Source of the DNA: Rosellinia necatrix
Taxonomy: Eukaryota > Ascomycota > Sordariomycetes > Xylariales > Xylariaceae
Direction of reading: 5' to 3'
Assembly (NCBI GenBank): GCA_021209875.1
Contig: JAGYVD010000003.1
Location: 2,294,001-2,358,000, forward strand
Length of the DNA: 64,000 bases
Shown: piece after piece, positions 24,422-35,859 of the stretch
Layout: each line of letters begins with the position of its first letter
Position numbering within the stretch: the first letter of the stretch is position 1
The notes under the pieces: generated by a model
Told to the model about the DNA's origin: nothing
Databases searched by the model: none
Seen by the model: the letters and a program-made list of their open reading frames with translations, nothing else
Translations under genes and position numbers: made by a program

Positions 24422-25277
24422 ATGAACGTCTTCCGTCGCAGCTTCGCCATGGCCTCCTCTCCAGCCTCCAGCCTTAGACAGGCGCGCAAAGTTGTCTGCA
24501 TTGGACGCAATTATGCGTGAGTATAGACCTCCCGTAGGCCCCGTCCATCGAGCTTCGCACGTGGTTGACAGCTTGCCTCCTTTCAGAGACCATATCGCCG
24601 AGCTCAACAGCGCCAGGCCTAAGCAGCCCTTCTACTTCTTGAAGCCAACAAGCTCCATCCTCCTCCCTGGGGAAGGGCCAGTGAAGCGGCCAAAGGGCGT
24701 GGAGCTTAGCTATGAAGTCGAGCTTGCCTTGGTCATGGGAAAGACTCTAAAGGACTTCCCGGTTGAGGATGAAGCCGGTGCCATCGACGCCATCGAGAGT
24801 AAGTACCTACGCCCCCTCAGCGCTATCTACGACTAACAGTCTCCTTCAGGCTACGCCCTGGGCATCGACATGACCGCTAGGAATGTTCAATGGGAGGCTA
24901 AGAAAAAGGGGCTGCCCTGGTCGATCAACAAGGGCTTCGATACCTTTTTACCAATGAGCAACATCATTCCGAAATCGGCCATTCCCAACCCTCACGCGAT
25001 AGAGCTGTACCTGTCTGTCAACAACGAAGTCAAACAGAACGACTCGACAAACCTTTTCCTCTTCAAGATTCCTCAAATCCTGAGTGCAATCTCTCAAGTT
25101 ATGACTCTCGAGAAGGGCGACATCGTTTTGACGGGCACCCCGAAGGGTGTTGGGCCCGTCCTTCCTGGACAGGTTATGCGCGCCGGCATCAGAGTTGATG
25201 GCAAGGAAATAGAGGAGTCTAAGATCGAAGTTTCCGTTGATGAGTCGACGGGCGCCTATGCATACGCTGAGACGTAA
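24422..25277 (+). CDS. Fumarylacetoacetate hydrolase-family protein (acylpyruvase, FAHD1-like)
   Basis: Three exons, 24422-24516, 24587-24798 and 24850-25277, coding for 244 residues. The core is diagnostic: CIGRNYADHIAEL, FLKPTSS, E75-V-E77 in YEVELA and D109 in GIDMTARN as metal ligands, KGFDTF, and LTGTPKGVG. Length and motifs fit FAHD1, which hydrolyses acylpyruvates and decarboxylates oxaloacetate, rather than the longer fumarylacetoacetase. The first 25 residues are Arg/Ser-rich without acids, suggesting mitochondrial import. Both introns (70 and 51 bp) are canonical. It is convergent with the GH18 chitinase gene downstream. Confidence 0.93.
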
Positions 25278-25634
25278 AGAAATCAACTCAATTATATTAG
25301 TGGCCATGACCATCCTGATACCCAGGGCCCTTTTGTATACCACAAGATCTAGACACAATTTACTCGTACCCGCATTACCCTTGCCCTCACGACTTAGCCT
25401 AACTTTGATTTGGTCGAGACCCCGGGGCAGATATCGTGCGCAGACCCAAACGTGCGACACGGCTTGCGAAGGCGTGACGAAACAACGAATATGACTTTTA
25501 GAGGATTTGGTACCAGAACCTCCCATTTATACAAAGGTTCTATCTGTTCATTGCGCCTAGGGGAATTCCGAACTTTTCACCCCCTATCATTCTCGAGCCA
25601 AAACACCAAGCATTTCTACACGGAACCCAAGCTG
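25278..25634. other. Convergent intergenic spacer
   Basis: Shared 3' flank of the FAH-family gene (+) and the GH18 chitinase gene (-). No other feature seen. Confidence 0.6.
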
Positions 25635-27644
25635 TTAAGCGCCAGGAATCCCAAACCGAATGTTCATGTACCGGCTCGTAGGGTAGCGCAAGTTGTTTGG
25701 CGTGCGATCAAGCCAATCCAGAGCATGGGACATGGTTTTGATGAGACTTCCATGCCCGGCGCGATCGCCGCTTGCTTCCCAGAAGAACGCGCCGCCAAGC
25801 CGATTGTCGCGAATATAGCGGGCCTTGAACGTAGTACTGCGGACATTGTCATACGTGATCAATTCACGTGCCTTCCGGTCGTAGCTGTAGGTCGCCTTCG
25901 CCACCTCATCGAACTCCTCTCTTGCGCCTGGTTTCGGTAGGTCCTTATAGTACCACTGCAACACATGTCAGCGGCCATCTAGGGACAACCCATACCCATC
26001 TGGGGCCGCACTATAGTTCACGATATGATCCGTCGCAATCGCGACGACGACTACGACGATGACGACGACGACGACGACGACGAAGATCGATCAATACGGA
26101 AACACGATATGGGAGGAAATACTTACGACACCGGGCTGCGGGCCCCCTGTGCCAATTGACGTGTAGTTCTGTCCCAGACCCGACGTTCCGTTGAACGACC
26201 GCCCGAAGAGCGGCAGGCCCATCACGATTTTCCGCCGATCGATCCCTTGCGACTCGTAGTACCGCACGGCGTCGTTCGTGTTCAGGGGCGTGGACGCCGC
26301 GTTTGCCCTGTTCGCGAACACGTTTGCCTGGTGTCCGCTCCTCGGGACCCAACTGCCAGCGTAGTCGTATGACATGAGGTGCCTAGATAGGGGAGGTATC
26401 AGCAGCGAGCGTCGGGTACGTACCCACTCGTATATTCACACGGTGGCGTGGCCGGGTAAGTAGGAGTATGAAAAGAGGGAGGGGAAGGGAGGGGAAGGGA
26501 TGGATAGAGGTCTGTCTCACCAAATGTCGACATATTGGTTCATGCGCGGCAGGTCCACGAACGCCCAGTTGGCCGGGCCCGCGGGGCTCGCGACGGTGAC
26601 AAGGAAGTGATAGTGCACGCGGTGGCGGGCGGCGTAGCGGTCGAAGGCCTCGCGGCAGGCGGCGACGAGGCGGACGAGGTTGTCGCGCTCCCCCTCGCTG
26701 GTCGGGTACTCCCAGTCGATGTCGACGCCGTCGAAGCCCCAGTCGGTGACGAGGCGGACGGCGGAGGCGGCGAAGGTGGCGCGGCGCGCCGCGGTCGACG
26801 TCGCCGCCGCGAACTTGGGCGAGAACTCCCCCCCGCCCACCGACAGCAGCACCTTGAGGCCCCGGTTCCGCTTCTTGTGGAGGTACAGCTGCTTCACCGC
26901 CCCGTACGCGTCGCGACCGTGTCCCCCCCGCCCGCCGTCGCCGGCGTACCGCTGCCGCACGTCCGCCGCCGGGTTCGCCGACAGCACCGTCCCGTTGGGC
27001 GCGATGTCCGCGAACGCGTACAGGACGTGGCTCAGGTCCTCCACCGGGAGCCTCTGCGGTATGTACTTCTCTTGGGAAATCCCCCTGCGGGTTAATGCGT
27101 TAGCTAGCTATCCATTCGCGGCACGGTCATGGCACGGTACGGGGCTAAAGGCGAGAGCGCACCAGTTTGTGAAATAGGCCGTGTTTTTAAAACCCCTGAA
27201 AGGCCCCGGAGGAGGCGGCGGAGGCGGCGGTGGTAGACCCCCGGTGCTCGTGGATGTCGGTAGCGCGGGAGCAGAGCTCCCGGTGGTGGTACTGCTGTTG
27301 CTCCAACTCGTGTGAATGACGCTAGTGCTTGTCAGACATGTCGAAGATGCCGTTGTGCTAGGGCTAGAACTGCTTGTCGAAAGCGGTGGTGTGCTCGTAG
27401 GGGTGGCGATGACTGTTGTTTGCGTGCTTGAACTAGTTGATGTCCCTATTGGTATCGAGGAAGATGATGTAGCAACACAGGAATTGCCCCCGTCGCCAAT
27501 CGTTATATTTGGTGCAAGAGTATAGACCGTCGTAGGCACGAATATCGTTGTCGTTGCGAGCACACACTCCCCCGAACTTTCGATCGCGGATACAAACCCA
27601 AGCAACAGGCTATGGGCAAGTGCCCAAAACCAGGCCCTGCTCAT
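25635..27644 (-). CDS. Secreted GH18 chitinase with N-terminal Ser/Thr-rich region
   Basis: Four exons: 27644-27163, 27084-26521, 26382-26127 and 25955-25635, coding for 540 residues. A signal peptide (about 1-20) is followed by about 115 Ser/Thr-rich residues and a nine-proline run, then the GH18 barrel from FKNTAYFTNW. The catalytic motif DGVDIDWE spans 279-286, with E286 as acid/base. SVGGG, MSYDYAGSW and GGAFFWEASGD are also present. It is a fungal type (class V) chitinase acting on chitin outside the cell or in the wall. The mucin-like segment comes before the catalytic domain, and no carbohydrate-binding module is visible. Intron 2 holds a GGGAGGGGAA tract and intron 3 a (GAC)n run. Exon 2 is markedly GC-rich. 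Confidence 0.92.
26042..26084. repeat. (GAC)n trinucleotide repeat in chitinase intron 3
   Basis: About 14 imperfect GAC/ACG units lying in the 171-bp intron 25956-26126, not in the coding sequence. Confidence 0.85.
26475..26500. repeat. GGGAGGGGAA tract in chitinase intron 2
   Basis: Purine-only short tandem array in intron 26383-26520; it is a pyrimidine tract in the transcript. Confidence 0.8.
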
Positions 27645-30418
27645 TATGACTCCCCAGCTCCCTTTCTGATGTTTTTCTTCAGGGTCGGTTTATGACAGTC
27701 GCTTGATAGACTACCGGGTTTATGCGCTCAGTATATTCGTAGGCCCCTTCAATGAGTCTTTCCAGGCGCCGTAAATGCATACACCGTCGCTCTCCTTTTC
27801 TACGCCCGGAGAGCCTTACATGTATATATCTACTCTCCGCTCGCCAACCCGCATGCTAGCTTAGTCTCATCTTAATAGGTATGGTAGAATCTAATACCAC
27901 GGCAGCTTATTCTAGCCTCCCCGACCCCAAACTATCCTCCATGACGCGAGCAATATGCATACCATGCACCAACCCCATTAGCCTGCGCAGAAAAAATGTG
28001 ATACGGTCACTAAAAGGCGACATTGGTGCATGCAGCTCCATATTGTAAGCTCCCACAACGGCTGCAAAGACGCTGCAAAGATGCTAACCGAGATCGCTAC
28101 GTATTCCTAGATGGGGCCGAGGCAACGAAACGGGGAATGGACAAATCAAGATTGGCGAGTGAGGAGATGATCTTAGCTCCCTTTTCGGGAAAATAACTGC
28201 AACTAGGGCCTCGAAGTGTCGGTAAAATGGAAAAAGCAGTATCGAGCTTCATGCGGGCTGGTTTCCAGCTAATAACGGCTTCACGTTTGGCGGATCCAAC
28301 CAGGGGTAAGGAATCTAGCCTGCCGAACCGCCATTCCAATTGCGACTCTGGATAGAAGCCCGGGGATCGCGGACGACTTGGCCACGTTGCTTCGGCCATT
28401 CAGGTGATTTTGTCTGACACGTTGAATCAGAAATATTGAGTCGCGCTATCTTGACATGCCACCCGGTAGCCTAGAACACGCTTTGCAGATCGGACCGGCC
28501 ATAGGCAGCGGGAGAATTCGCTTAGAAATCGATAAAATCGGCCCTGCAGCAGAACGTGACATTGTGCTGTAGTTGACGCAACGTCCGCTCGAGATCCCAT
28601 TGGAGTGGAAATTCCCCGAGCGGAGGAATCAAGCTGCCCAGACGTCCAAGCCCGAGCACACCATCTGGAGAATGACAATCGCCGCAATCCCAGCAGATAA
28701 TCAAGTAGGGTAATTTTCAGTTTACCAGACAAATGAGGTTGATATCTGGGATGGTGGGTTTCATTGACAAGGGAACAACTGATTTGATGGAGGGGAATGT
28801 TCAAGGCCGGGATCCCGGCAAACCCGTCCGTCGAATACCTGGATCAACCAGCTTACGTCTCAATCGAGCCCGGGAATACGGCGTCGAGGCCTGTATTAGT
28901 GACCGGGGCCTTTTTCGTCGTAAGCCAGTTCCTGTCCAGTGTGGTTTGGCGCTCTCCTATGATGCAATAACGTATAGTGTAATTCAAAACCGACCTTCTG
29001 CCAGACTGCGCTGGTGATATTAGCTACTGTGTTTTATCAGTCCTCATACTATAGCCTAATATACACTTGGGTTGATAAAAATAGGCTTGACATTTGTTAA
29101 ACTTTGGCCGTACCAGTGTGTGCTATGCGCTCAAAGGCTTTCCAGCCCCCAGAGTGAACAGATATAGGCTGTAATTAACAGATGGTCACATTTCTATCGT
29201 GACAAACGTGCAGATAATAGCACTGCACATTTCTCGATAGGATCAGTCACTGTGCATATTACCATTCTACTGGTAATTGTGCTAAGGAGATGAGGAGTGC
29301 GCAAGTAAGAGCTACAACAGCATATCTAAATAGCACCTTTTTTTTTTTTTTTTGGAATATTCACATTTTTACCTACGAGATCATTTTTGGCGTAAACAGT
29401 TACAGAACCTCAAATTTTGCGTTCCCATTTTTGAGGCCAGAATAGTCATAAGGTATATATTCATTTCCGGGTTCCATATGTCACGAAATAAAACTGCAAC
29501 GTCATGTCGTCAAACGTCTCTTTTTTCTTTCTTTTTCTCTTCAAAAAGTAACATTGTCAAGCCTGCGCATGATCGCCCGCAGCCATGTCTGTGCATCCAT
29601 AGTTGAGACTGTAGCATTGAATGCAGCAACCCCATCTTTCGGGAAGTAGGGCATAGAGATTCTATGGTCAAGTTACCTAGGTTTATTAACATAGGAGGAT
29701 GGAAGCTATACGTCCTGATAATGGTAAGCGGTCTCCAAGAAATGAAATGTTAAGCCAGTGCTAGCTAGTATTCGCAATCGCAAGGAAGACTACGCATGGT
29801 ACTTCTAGGTTATGCGATGTTTAGAGAGCCTGATGCCTACTACTATGACGCCCACACGTTCTGCTACATCATTGATTACTTGCGAAGCGAGTAAAATCTT
29901 GGATAAGAGAGGTCATACTAAACCTAGATACCTCGCCCTTTGAACCCGAAAAAAAAATAAAAAATAAAACATATGTATTCAAATTAAAATAGGATGGGCT
30001 AATATTTATATTTAAGGGAACCACTATCAATGCGACCACACTGAGCTGACGGTAGCTCTATCAGGACGAATTCACTCTTAAAACGTGAGTTTGTAATGCC
30101 ATGGTCAGATTTGCTACCCTGTTAGCTAGACCACAACAGCGTCTGTCATACGGTGTGTGTAAGAATAGATGCGCTAATCTCTATCAAGACGAGGGGAGTC
30201 TGGGGCTCAACTATCCTTGGCACGCGTCGAAGCGGCCTCTGATGGCCGGGGACCAGGTTCACCGCCGTAACTGGAGCAACGCTGAAGAGAGAGCACCGGC
30301 CAGCTGAGCGAGCGTCCGTGCTGGCCGTGGTCGCGCCCAGCTTCCAAACCTGCAACTCAAGACAGCACCGGAATTCAGCCCACACCAGTTTGAGAGAGAG
30401 AGAGAGAGCTCGAGAAAC
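27645..30418. other. Gene-poor region
   Basis: No supported gene in nearly 2.8 kb. Open frames of 60-125 codons exist around 28097-29017 on both strands, but none joins by clear splice sites or resembles a known family; one (28097-28399, -) begins with ATG and has 100 codons. AT-rich patches and homopolymers occur (T17 near 29338). A GAGAGA tract precedes the 2EXR gene start at 30419. Confidence 0.5.
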
Positions 30419-31885
30419 ATGAAGCGTTGTAAAGATGTACGGATCCCAGCCATGCCGCCCGACCACTTCCCACAGTTTGTCCTCCTCCCGCTGGAACTCC
30501 GCATGATGATCTACCAGTTCGCCTCGCCGGCCCGATTTGTCCACGTCCAGGAAGATCACGAGGACCCCGATGAATTCGAGGAGAGGTTCAGGACGACGCC
30601 GGTGCAACTACGGCTTCATCCGTCGGTAACGTATTTCGCCCGTAACTGGCGGCACCGCATCCCCTGGGCACCCGCCGCTTGGAGGCCGTACTACCGCCGA
30701 CAGCAGATGACCCTGGACATGTACGGGCTCCGCTGTCCCCGTCAAAGACATCAGCCGTGGGAGTCGGCCGACGGCGTGCCGGACATCCCTCACCACTTCT
30801 TATCGGAGAACCCCGACGTGGCATGGGAGTTTGTGCGGAGCGGATCGTTCTACAGCACCGCGCCCATACCGGCCCTGCTGCATGTGTGGCGGGAGTCCCG
30901 TCACATCCTGATGGGCTACGGGTATGAGCTGGCGTTCCGGACGCGGACGTGTGGCCCGCGCACATGGTTCAACTTCAAAACCGACGTGCTGTATCTCGGC
31001 GAGTTCGACCTGGGGGAGATGGATCGCCCGCTCCATCGCCTCCTCAGCGGAAATACCAAGTGGGATGTCGGGCAGTTCGATCCTTCGGATCTGAAGAGGG
31101 TAAGGCGGGTGGCTCTCGAATCATCGGCCAGGATCCTGATCTGTGATCTTATGAACTGGGCACGCCAACTATCCAACTTGTTGGAGCTCTTCACCGGTCT
31201 AGAAGAGCTGTTCATCGAAGAAGGCATGCGGGCCTCGCCCGCGGCGGGGTTCGGGCGTGCAGCCCGCGCTGACGGCCCATTCTGGACCTATACACCGGCC
31301 GAGGAGGTAGACGTCTTGTACACGATGGTTGAACATGAAGACTTGGTCTACTTTACCGGGTTTGCACACGAGGGTCTCCGGGCCTATAAAACGGCCAACA
31401 TGGGAGATGGAAGCAGATTCTTTATCGATGCAGCCCTTAGATTCGAAGAAACACTGGTGGCTATAAGGGACGAGACTGTGCAGCGAGAAGCGTTGGCGCC
31501 GTGGAAGATACCCAAGGTCAGCATTGTCCACATCGGCCACCCATGGATGATTAGAGCCTTGTTTGAGCAAAGGTGGTCCACGTGGAACAGCTTTCAGTTC
31601 AGGAAGGAGGAGAAAGCCCGAGCCAGGGCCATCGAAGAGGCCCGGCGTTCTATCGACGTCCCCAAAAAACATCTTTACCATCTCCCGGATCCGCCACCGT
31701 CTCCATTCTCTAGGCAATTCCAAGACGAGTTGGAAGTTTACCACGCGACTCTGGAAGCGTATATTTACAGCGAATATAATTGGGAGCGGCGCTCAGAGTA
31801 CCATTGGATGTTTTCTGAAGGCATGAGCCTGCCAGACGTGAGGCAGCTAGCATTTCATCCCACGAGTGCCCAGCGACCTCGATAG
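30419..31885 (+). CDS. 2EXR domain protein, intronless
   Basis: A single open frame of 488 residues. The 2EXR signature near residues 18-40 (FPQFVLLPLELRMMIYQFA) is the F-box-like start typical of this large family restricted mainly to ascomycetes. Family members show scattered conserved segments such as PALLHVWRESR (about 141-151) and WFNFKTDVLYLGEF, both present here. The C-terminal third is charged and likely helical, followed by a Tyr/Trp-rich tail. The molecular role is unknown; an adaptor function is often guessed from the F-box resemblance. A (GA)n tract ends just before the ATG. Its GC content is higher than the surrounding gene-poor DNA. Confidence 0.85.
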   Translation: MKRCKDVRIPAMPPDHFPQFVLLPLELRMMIYQFASPARFVHVQEDHEDPDEFEERFRTTPVQLRLHPSVTYFARNWRHRIPWAPAAWRPYYRRQQMTLDMYGLRCPRQRHQPWESADGVPDIPHHFLSENPDVAWEFVRSGSFYSTAPIPALLHVWRESRHILMGYGYELAFRTRTCGPRTWFNFKTDVLYLGEFDLGEMDRPLHRLLSGNTKWDVGQFDPSDLKRVRRVALESSARILICDLMNWARQLSNLLELFTGLEELFIEEGMRASPAAGFGRAARADGPFWTYTPAEEVDVLYTMVEHEDLVYFTGFAHEGLRAYKTANMGDGSRFFIDAALRFEETLVAIRDETVQREALAPWKIPKVSIVHIGHPWMIRALFEQRWSTWNSFQFRKEEKARARAIEEARRSIDVPKKHLYHLPDPPPSPFSRQFQDELEVYHATLEAYIYSEYNWERRSEYHWMFSEGMSLPDVRQLAFHPTSAQRPR

Positions 31886-33098
31886 TTCAGCTCGGACTCT
31901 CGTCTCAATCCCTGGCGGATTAATGCTCGTCGTCTATGCGTCTTTATAAACGGATCCGGCTACCTAATTGTCAGCTGTTTTACGTCCATACGGCTCGAAC
32001 TGATTATATTTATGTAAATACATATCTACTTAGTTAGTAATTACTTAATTTCAACTCTTTAACAACAACATGGGCCTGTATTCCTACCCTCACCGCAACA
32101 CCCAACAGTTTACATAGACGATGAAAGCTATTTCTAGACAATTGGGTGAAGACTGCAAGGGGTGATTTCTGTTCATCAATTTAGTCCATGATGGTGATGG
32201 GCGAGAAAAACGGCGGGCAGCAGTCTCCGCGTTCAGGGCGTCGGCCTTGATAGTCAAAGGGCGACTTCTGGGCCGTTCTGTGTTGGCGGCCGGAAAATGT
32301 GGTAGCGTGGCTATTCGATTGCGACTTTGCAAACACAAACTAAAATGCGCTTGGTATCTTCAGAAGCGAGAAGTCATATAGGCGGGATGGTTAACGCACA
32401 AGACGCCAACCCTATTCGTTCGGGAATGATCCAACAACGTCAGGAAACAATGGGATTGGGTCCAAACCCCTATACTGCTAGCCGCCTTCTATCTATATAC
32501 TACCCATGAAATAGGTATGGAGCAATCAGGCGATCCTTTTAGCGGCACCGCCTATCAAGTGAGAAGGTGTATACCTAGGTAGCTAGTAGACCCAACAGCT
32601 TATTTATCATGACTCCTGCGATGGGGGGTATCAACGTATCAACTCTTAGATAGTAATACGTTAAACCACCGCCATTTTATTTGGCCGCCGGACGATAAGG
32701 AGCTTCCAAGACTTCGAATGGTAAGCGGATGTGCAGTGGGTTTCATTCTTCAATGTGCACAAAGCTACGGCATCATCTTCGTCGCTTAGTCGCATTAAGC
32801 CGACTAACTTTCTGCACAGGATACTTAATAAGGTACTAATTATTATCTTAGGTATCACCTCCGCCGGCTGGAAATACTCGGATGGGAATTATTATCATCT
32901 AATGGAATAAGATAACAGTCGCCGAAAAAACTCTAGTACATAGGTCCCTAGGGCTAGGGTAACTCCATTTTCGGATCTCTAAACCACCAGCATCAGATAG
33001 ATAGTTAGGAGCTTCCATACTAAACATACTTTCAATTACCAATACCTATCCTAATAGCATAGTTTCTATGCTCAGCTCAATAACCCCCGACGCTGAGG
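31886..33098. other. Intergenic, no gene seen
   Basis: 3' flank of the 2EXR gene and of the Cys/His-rich gene. One exact TACCTAGGTA at 32572. AT-rich around 31990-32060 and 32820-33060. No coding region is supported. Confidence 0.55.
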
Positions 33099-33767
33099 CT
33101 ACAGTTCCTGATCATCCTCAGATTCATTCTCAGATCCCTCCTCGTTGCTCTCCGGTTCATCTTTCCCAGACCAGATTCCTCGAGTCACGCCGTATTTCCC
33201 TCGCTGCCCGCTCGCTACACTGTGCCTGCCCTGGGTGCATCCACGACGATGACCCAATTTCTGGCAACAACTCCAAATGAACCCCTCGGGGAAATCCATC
33301 CGGTTTTCTACAGTATCGATGGGGCCGTGACAGTTCTCATCATGATCAGCCCAGACGTCTGAATTGGAGTCTTGGTCGAGGTCTCCTATATCCTCGTGTT
33401 AGAGTGTAGCATTATGTGCTAGCCCATCACGCCAAGACATGCGTGGCCAGAAAGTGTAGAAAGCCGATACTCCATGATGATGATGCTGATGAGTGAACGC
33501 TGCGCGGTACTTACCGTCGTGGTACGTGCAAGCCTTATCACCGTTCTCTTCCTCGTAGAAGGGCTCTTGACATTGAACACAGATCTTAATTTCAGATGTT
33601 GCCTTCCTCTTCAAGTTGGCAGGGCCAACGCTCGGCGGTTTTTTCTCGAGGGTTTCTATCAGATCTAGAAATTCCGAGGCTCGGTGCGCGAGGGAACCAT
33701 CGTCGGAACAGAGAGCGAGGAGAATTGATTTAGCCTTGGCATCCGGCACGTTGAGGAGGCGATCCAT
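33099..33767 (-). CDS. Cys/His-rich (zinc-binding-like) conserved fungal protein
   Basis: Two exons, 33767-33515 and 33385-33099, coding for 179 residues. The N-terminal 50 residues are helical (FLDLIETLEKK). A putative metal site follows: CVQCQEPF, then C-x2-H (ACTYH), then HDENCHGP and WSCCQ...GC...H. The pairs are spread over both exons and the fold appears only after splicing (GTAAGT donor, CTCTAAC branch, TAG acceptor). The C-terminus is acidic (ENESEDDQEL). Many ascomycetes carry proteins with this C-x2-C/HDxxCHG/WSCC pattern, but I know no function. Zn binding is inferred from spacing only. Confidence 0.75.
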
Positions 33768-34532
33768 TGTGGTCGTGCTATGAAGAGGATTTGGGACCGA
33801 GAGTGGCGAGACGCATTATGAGGATTGGGTACAAGATGATCGCGAAACTCAGCGCGTTGTCTAAATAGATTGTTATACCAGATACATATATACATGGATG
33901 GTATTACCCCTTGGATAATTAATAGTGGGTATGGGCAGCCCATTCTGAAATTAGGCCAGTCCTAATCCTTGCCCATGTTTGCCGTAGCATTCTAGATTGC
34001 GTGGAGGGCGGATTGAGGAATGGCGCGCCAAGACTAACGACTAGCTGTAAACGGACATTATAACATATAACTGAGACAATCTTCAAGGGACTTACGCTCA
34101 CACGAGTGGAGGAGGAAAACGGCAAGATGGGGTGAGTGATCGAGCGCTCCATATGGAGTCCGGTTGGAAGCGCGCTCGAACACGGAGCGAACTGAGATCG
34201 TATCTGAGATGCTGAATTCTGGCCTAGCTTATCCCAGTAAACTCACACGAGACGGCGTCTTCTCTACATACTATGAATCATATAGCTATGGCCATCTCGA
34301 GCGTCACCTCGTGCAAGAGTATAACCAGAAAGCACATTGCCTATGGTATTGAAGAGTAAGCAGAAGTGAAGTATTCAACCACCCCTGCTCAAGGCTCGTC
34401 AAGATGCCAATTTTCAGAGACCAAAATCTGTCCACCCCGATTAGCCCCTCCAAACAACTGGGGACGGCGCGATAAAGTCGTTGGTGGAAAGATTGTGCGC
34501 TAGGACGTATGAATAAGTATCGAAGTAAACAT
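33768..34532. other. Intergenic with one possible small gene
   Basis: Apart from the tentative 33919-34152 gene (listed separately), no coding or RNA gene is supported between the Cys/His-rich gene and the AA9 gene. Confidence 0.5.
33919..34152 (-). CDS. Possible small protein gene, 60 residues, with one intron
   Basis: From ATG at 34152 the frame is open to a stop at 33919. Inside lies a perfect small intron of 51 bp with GTAAGT donor and TTTACAG acceptor, whose removal keeps the frame: the protein is 60 residues spliced and 77 unspliced. The C-terminal half is basic and could be a mitochondrial-type helix (SRMLRQTWARIRTG). No family is recognised. The splice signals could be chance. Confidence 0.3.
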   Translation of the reverse strand: MERSITHPILPFSSSTRVSVSPLKIVSVICYNVRLQLVVSLGAPFLNPPSTQSRMLRQTWARIRTGLISEWAAHTHY

Positions 34533-35772
34533 CTATTGTATATTATCATTAGCTCTGCCTGATTCACACACGACTCTTGGAGGGAGCTCACCCCCCTGGC
34601 CCCGTGTATAAACACCTGGTATCTTGACCACTGGTGCTGGGGTGATAGCAGTGACGGCACCTGGGTTAACAACTTCGATCTGAGCGCAGCTAACATAGAA
34701 TTGCGCGTCCACACGATTGGGGAATATATGCTCGAACCTGAGCAGGTACTTGCCGGGCGGCGTGGCTGTCGGGATCGTGAAGTTGTACTGTTCGATTAGT
34801 ATAGCTTCAATGCCAATTCGCTCCAACCATTGGATTGATTGCCGTGTCTGTCAAGCTCCCCGCCCACTTACGCTATCAAGTCTGTAAGTTCCCCAGGCCG
34901 CCTTCAACTGGTCATAGTACTGCGCTGCCCACGGGTCGGAGAAATCGAGAGACTGTTCAGTGCGGTTCGTCACGCTCAATATCTTGAACCAGTCACCGTC
35001 GCCCAGGTACGCATCTAGGTCGTCAGAGGGGGCCTTAGACAGCCACTTTAAGCGTCAACGTTAGCAGATTTCGTTCCAGTCAACGAGGCTAAAGCCTTTG
35101 GAATTTCTCTAGAGCATAGAATGGCTCAAAATGAAGGACGTAGGCCCTTCCGGTTAGACATATGGAAGGTAAGGGAAGGGAAGGGAAGGGAAGGGATCTG
35201 CACCACTCACCGCTGAGGCGAAGCCTGGGTGGTACATCCACGGCTTTATGTCGCCCTAGATTCAGATTAGTATAAAAAAGAAAAACTCTTATTAGTATGA
35301 ATAGACACTGCAAGTCGATGCCTAATACTTTGATGGTACATGACTCTTCTGCGTATGTGTGTTCCCTACCTGAAGCATCGGCTCTCCTGCTGCAATCCCT
35401 ACTGCATCCCCGGCCAGAACGGTAGCTGTTTTGACGGCTCCTTGGAAGTCAGAGGCATTGCGGCCGCATCTCATATCAACCGAATCGGGGTCTGTCATCG
35501 GATAAACTAAGGCGAAATCAGGAGTTGTGCCGACACGGGGTTGAATTTCTCTGCTAGCTAGTAAATAGCTAGTACTTTGCAAGCCGTGAATTCATACCCA
35601 CCGGATATATTCTCACGTCCCTGTCCATTTGCCTTCCAATATCAGACGCCCAAACAGATCTACATCACTCGCATTAGTCCTGCACTGAAGGGAAGGAGCC
35701 GTAATATTGCGTACAATGGCTCTGGACAGAACCCAGGAAAGTTAAGATCGGAAATATGGAAGTACGCTCCAT
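34533..35772 (-). pseudogene. AA9 lytic polysaccharide monooxygenase gene with in-frame TGA
   Basis: Six exons fit the AA9 family: 35772-35715, 35659-35602, 35550-35370, 35255-35211, 35045-34872 and 34847-34533 (277 codons including stop). An 18-residue signal peptide ends before H19, the copper-brace N-terminal His; exon 1 breaks inside the next codon. The second brace His is H108 in MYHPGF; Q221 and axial Y223 are in AQFYVSC, with C226 able to pair with the Cys in DMRCGRN. The only break is codon 35, TGA (complement of 35613-35615), between GKWTGT and EYIR, where relatives have Trp (TGG). All splice sites and the rest of the frame are intact. There is no CBM1. Either it is a recent pseudogene or the base is a sequencing error or polymorphism. 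Working AA9 enzymes oxidatively cleave cellulose or hemicellulose outside the cell. Confidence 0.85.
35171..35196. repeat. (AAGGG)5 in AA9 intron 4
   Basis: Five AAGGG units in intron 35046-35210; a pyrimidine tract in the transcript. Confidence 0.85.
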
Positions 35773-35850
35773 CCTGGTGAATGTTTGATGTTTTCCCGCG
35801 AACAACATTCAATCCTACATGTATCTCGACAATACGGAGAACCATGGTTG

Positions 35851-35859
35851 TTATTTATA
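35851..35859 (-). promoter_or_regulatory. TATA-like box upstream of the AA9 gene
   Basis: TATAAATAA on the minus strand about 80 bp upstream of the AA9 start ATG, a common position in inducible secreted-enzyme genes of fungi. Sequence match only. Confidence 0.4.

Noticed and set aside
28097..28399. 100-codon minus-strand frame starting with ATG
   Set aside because: No family, no neighbouring exon with matching phase, and it sits in a gene-poor zone; may be a chance frame.
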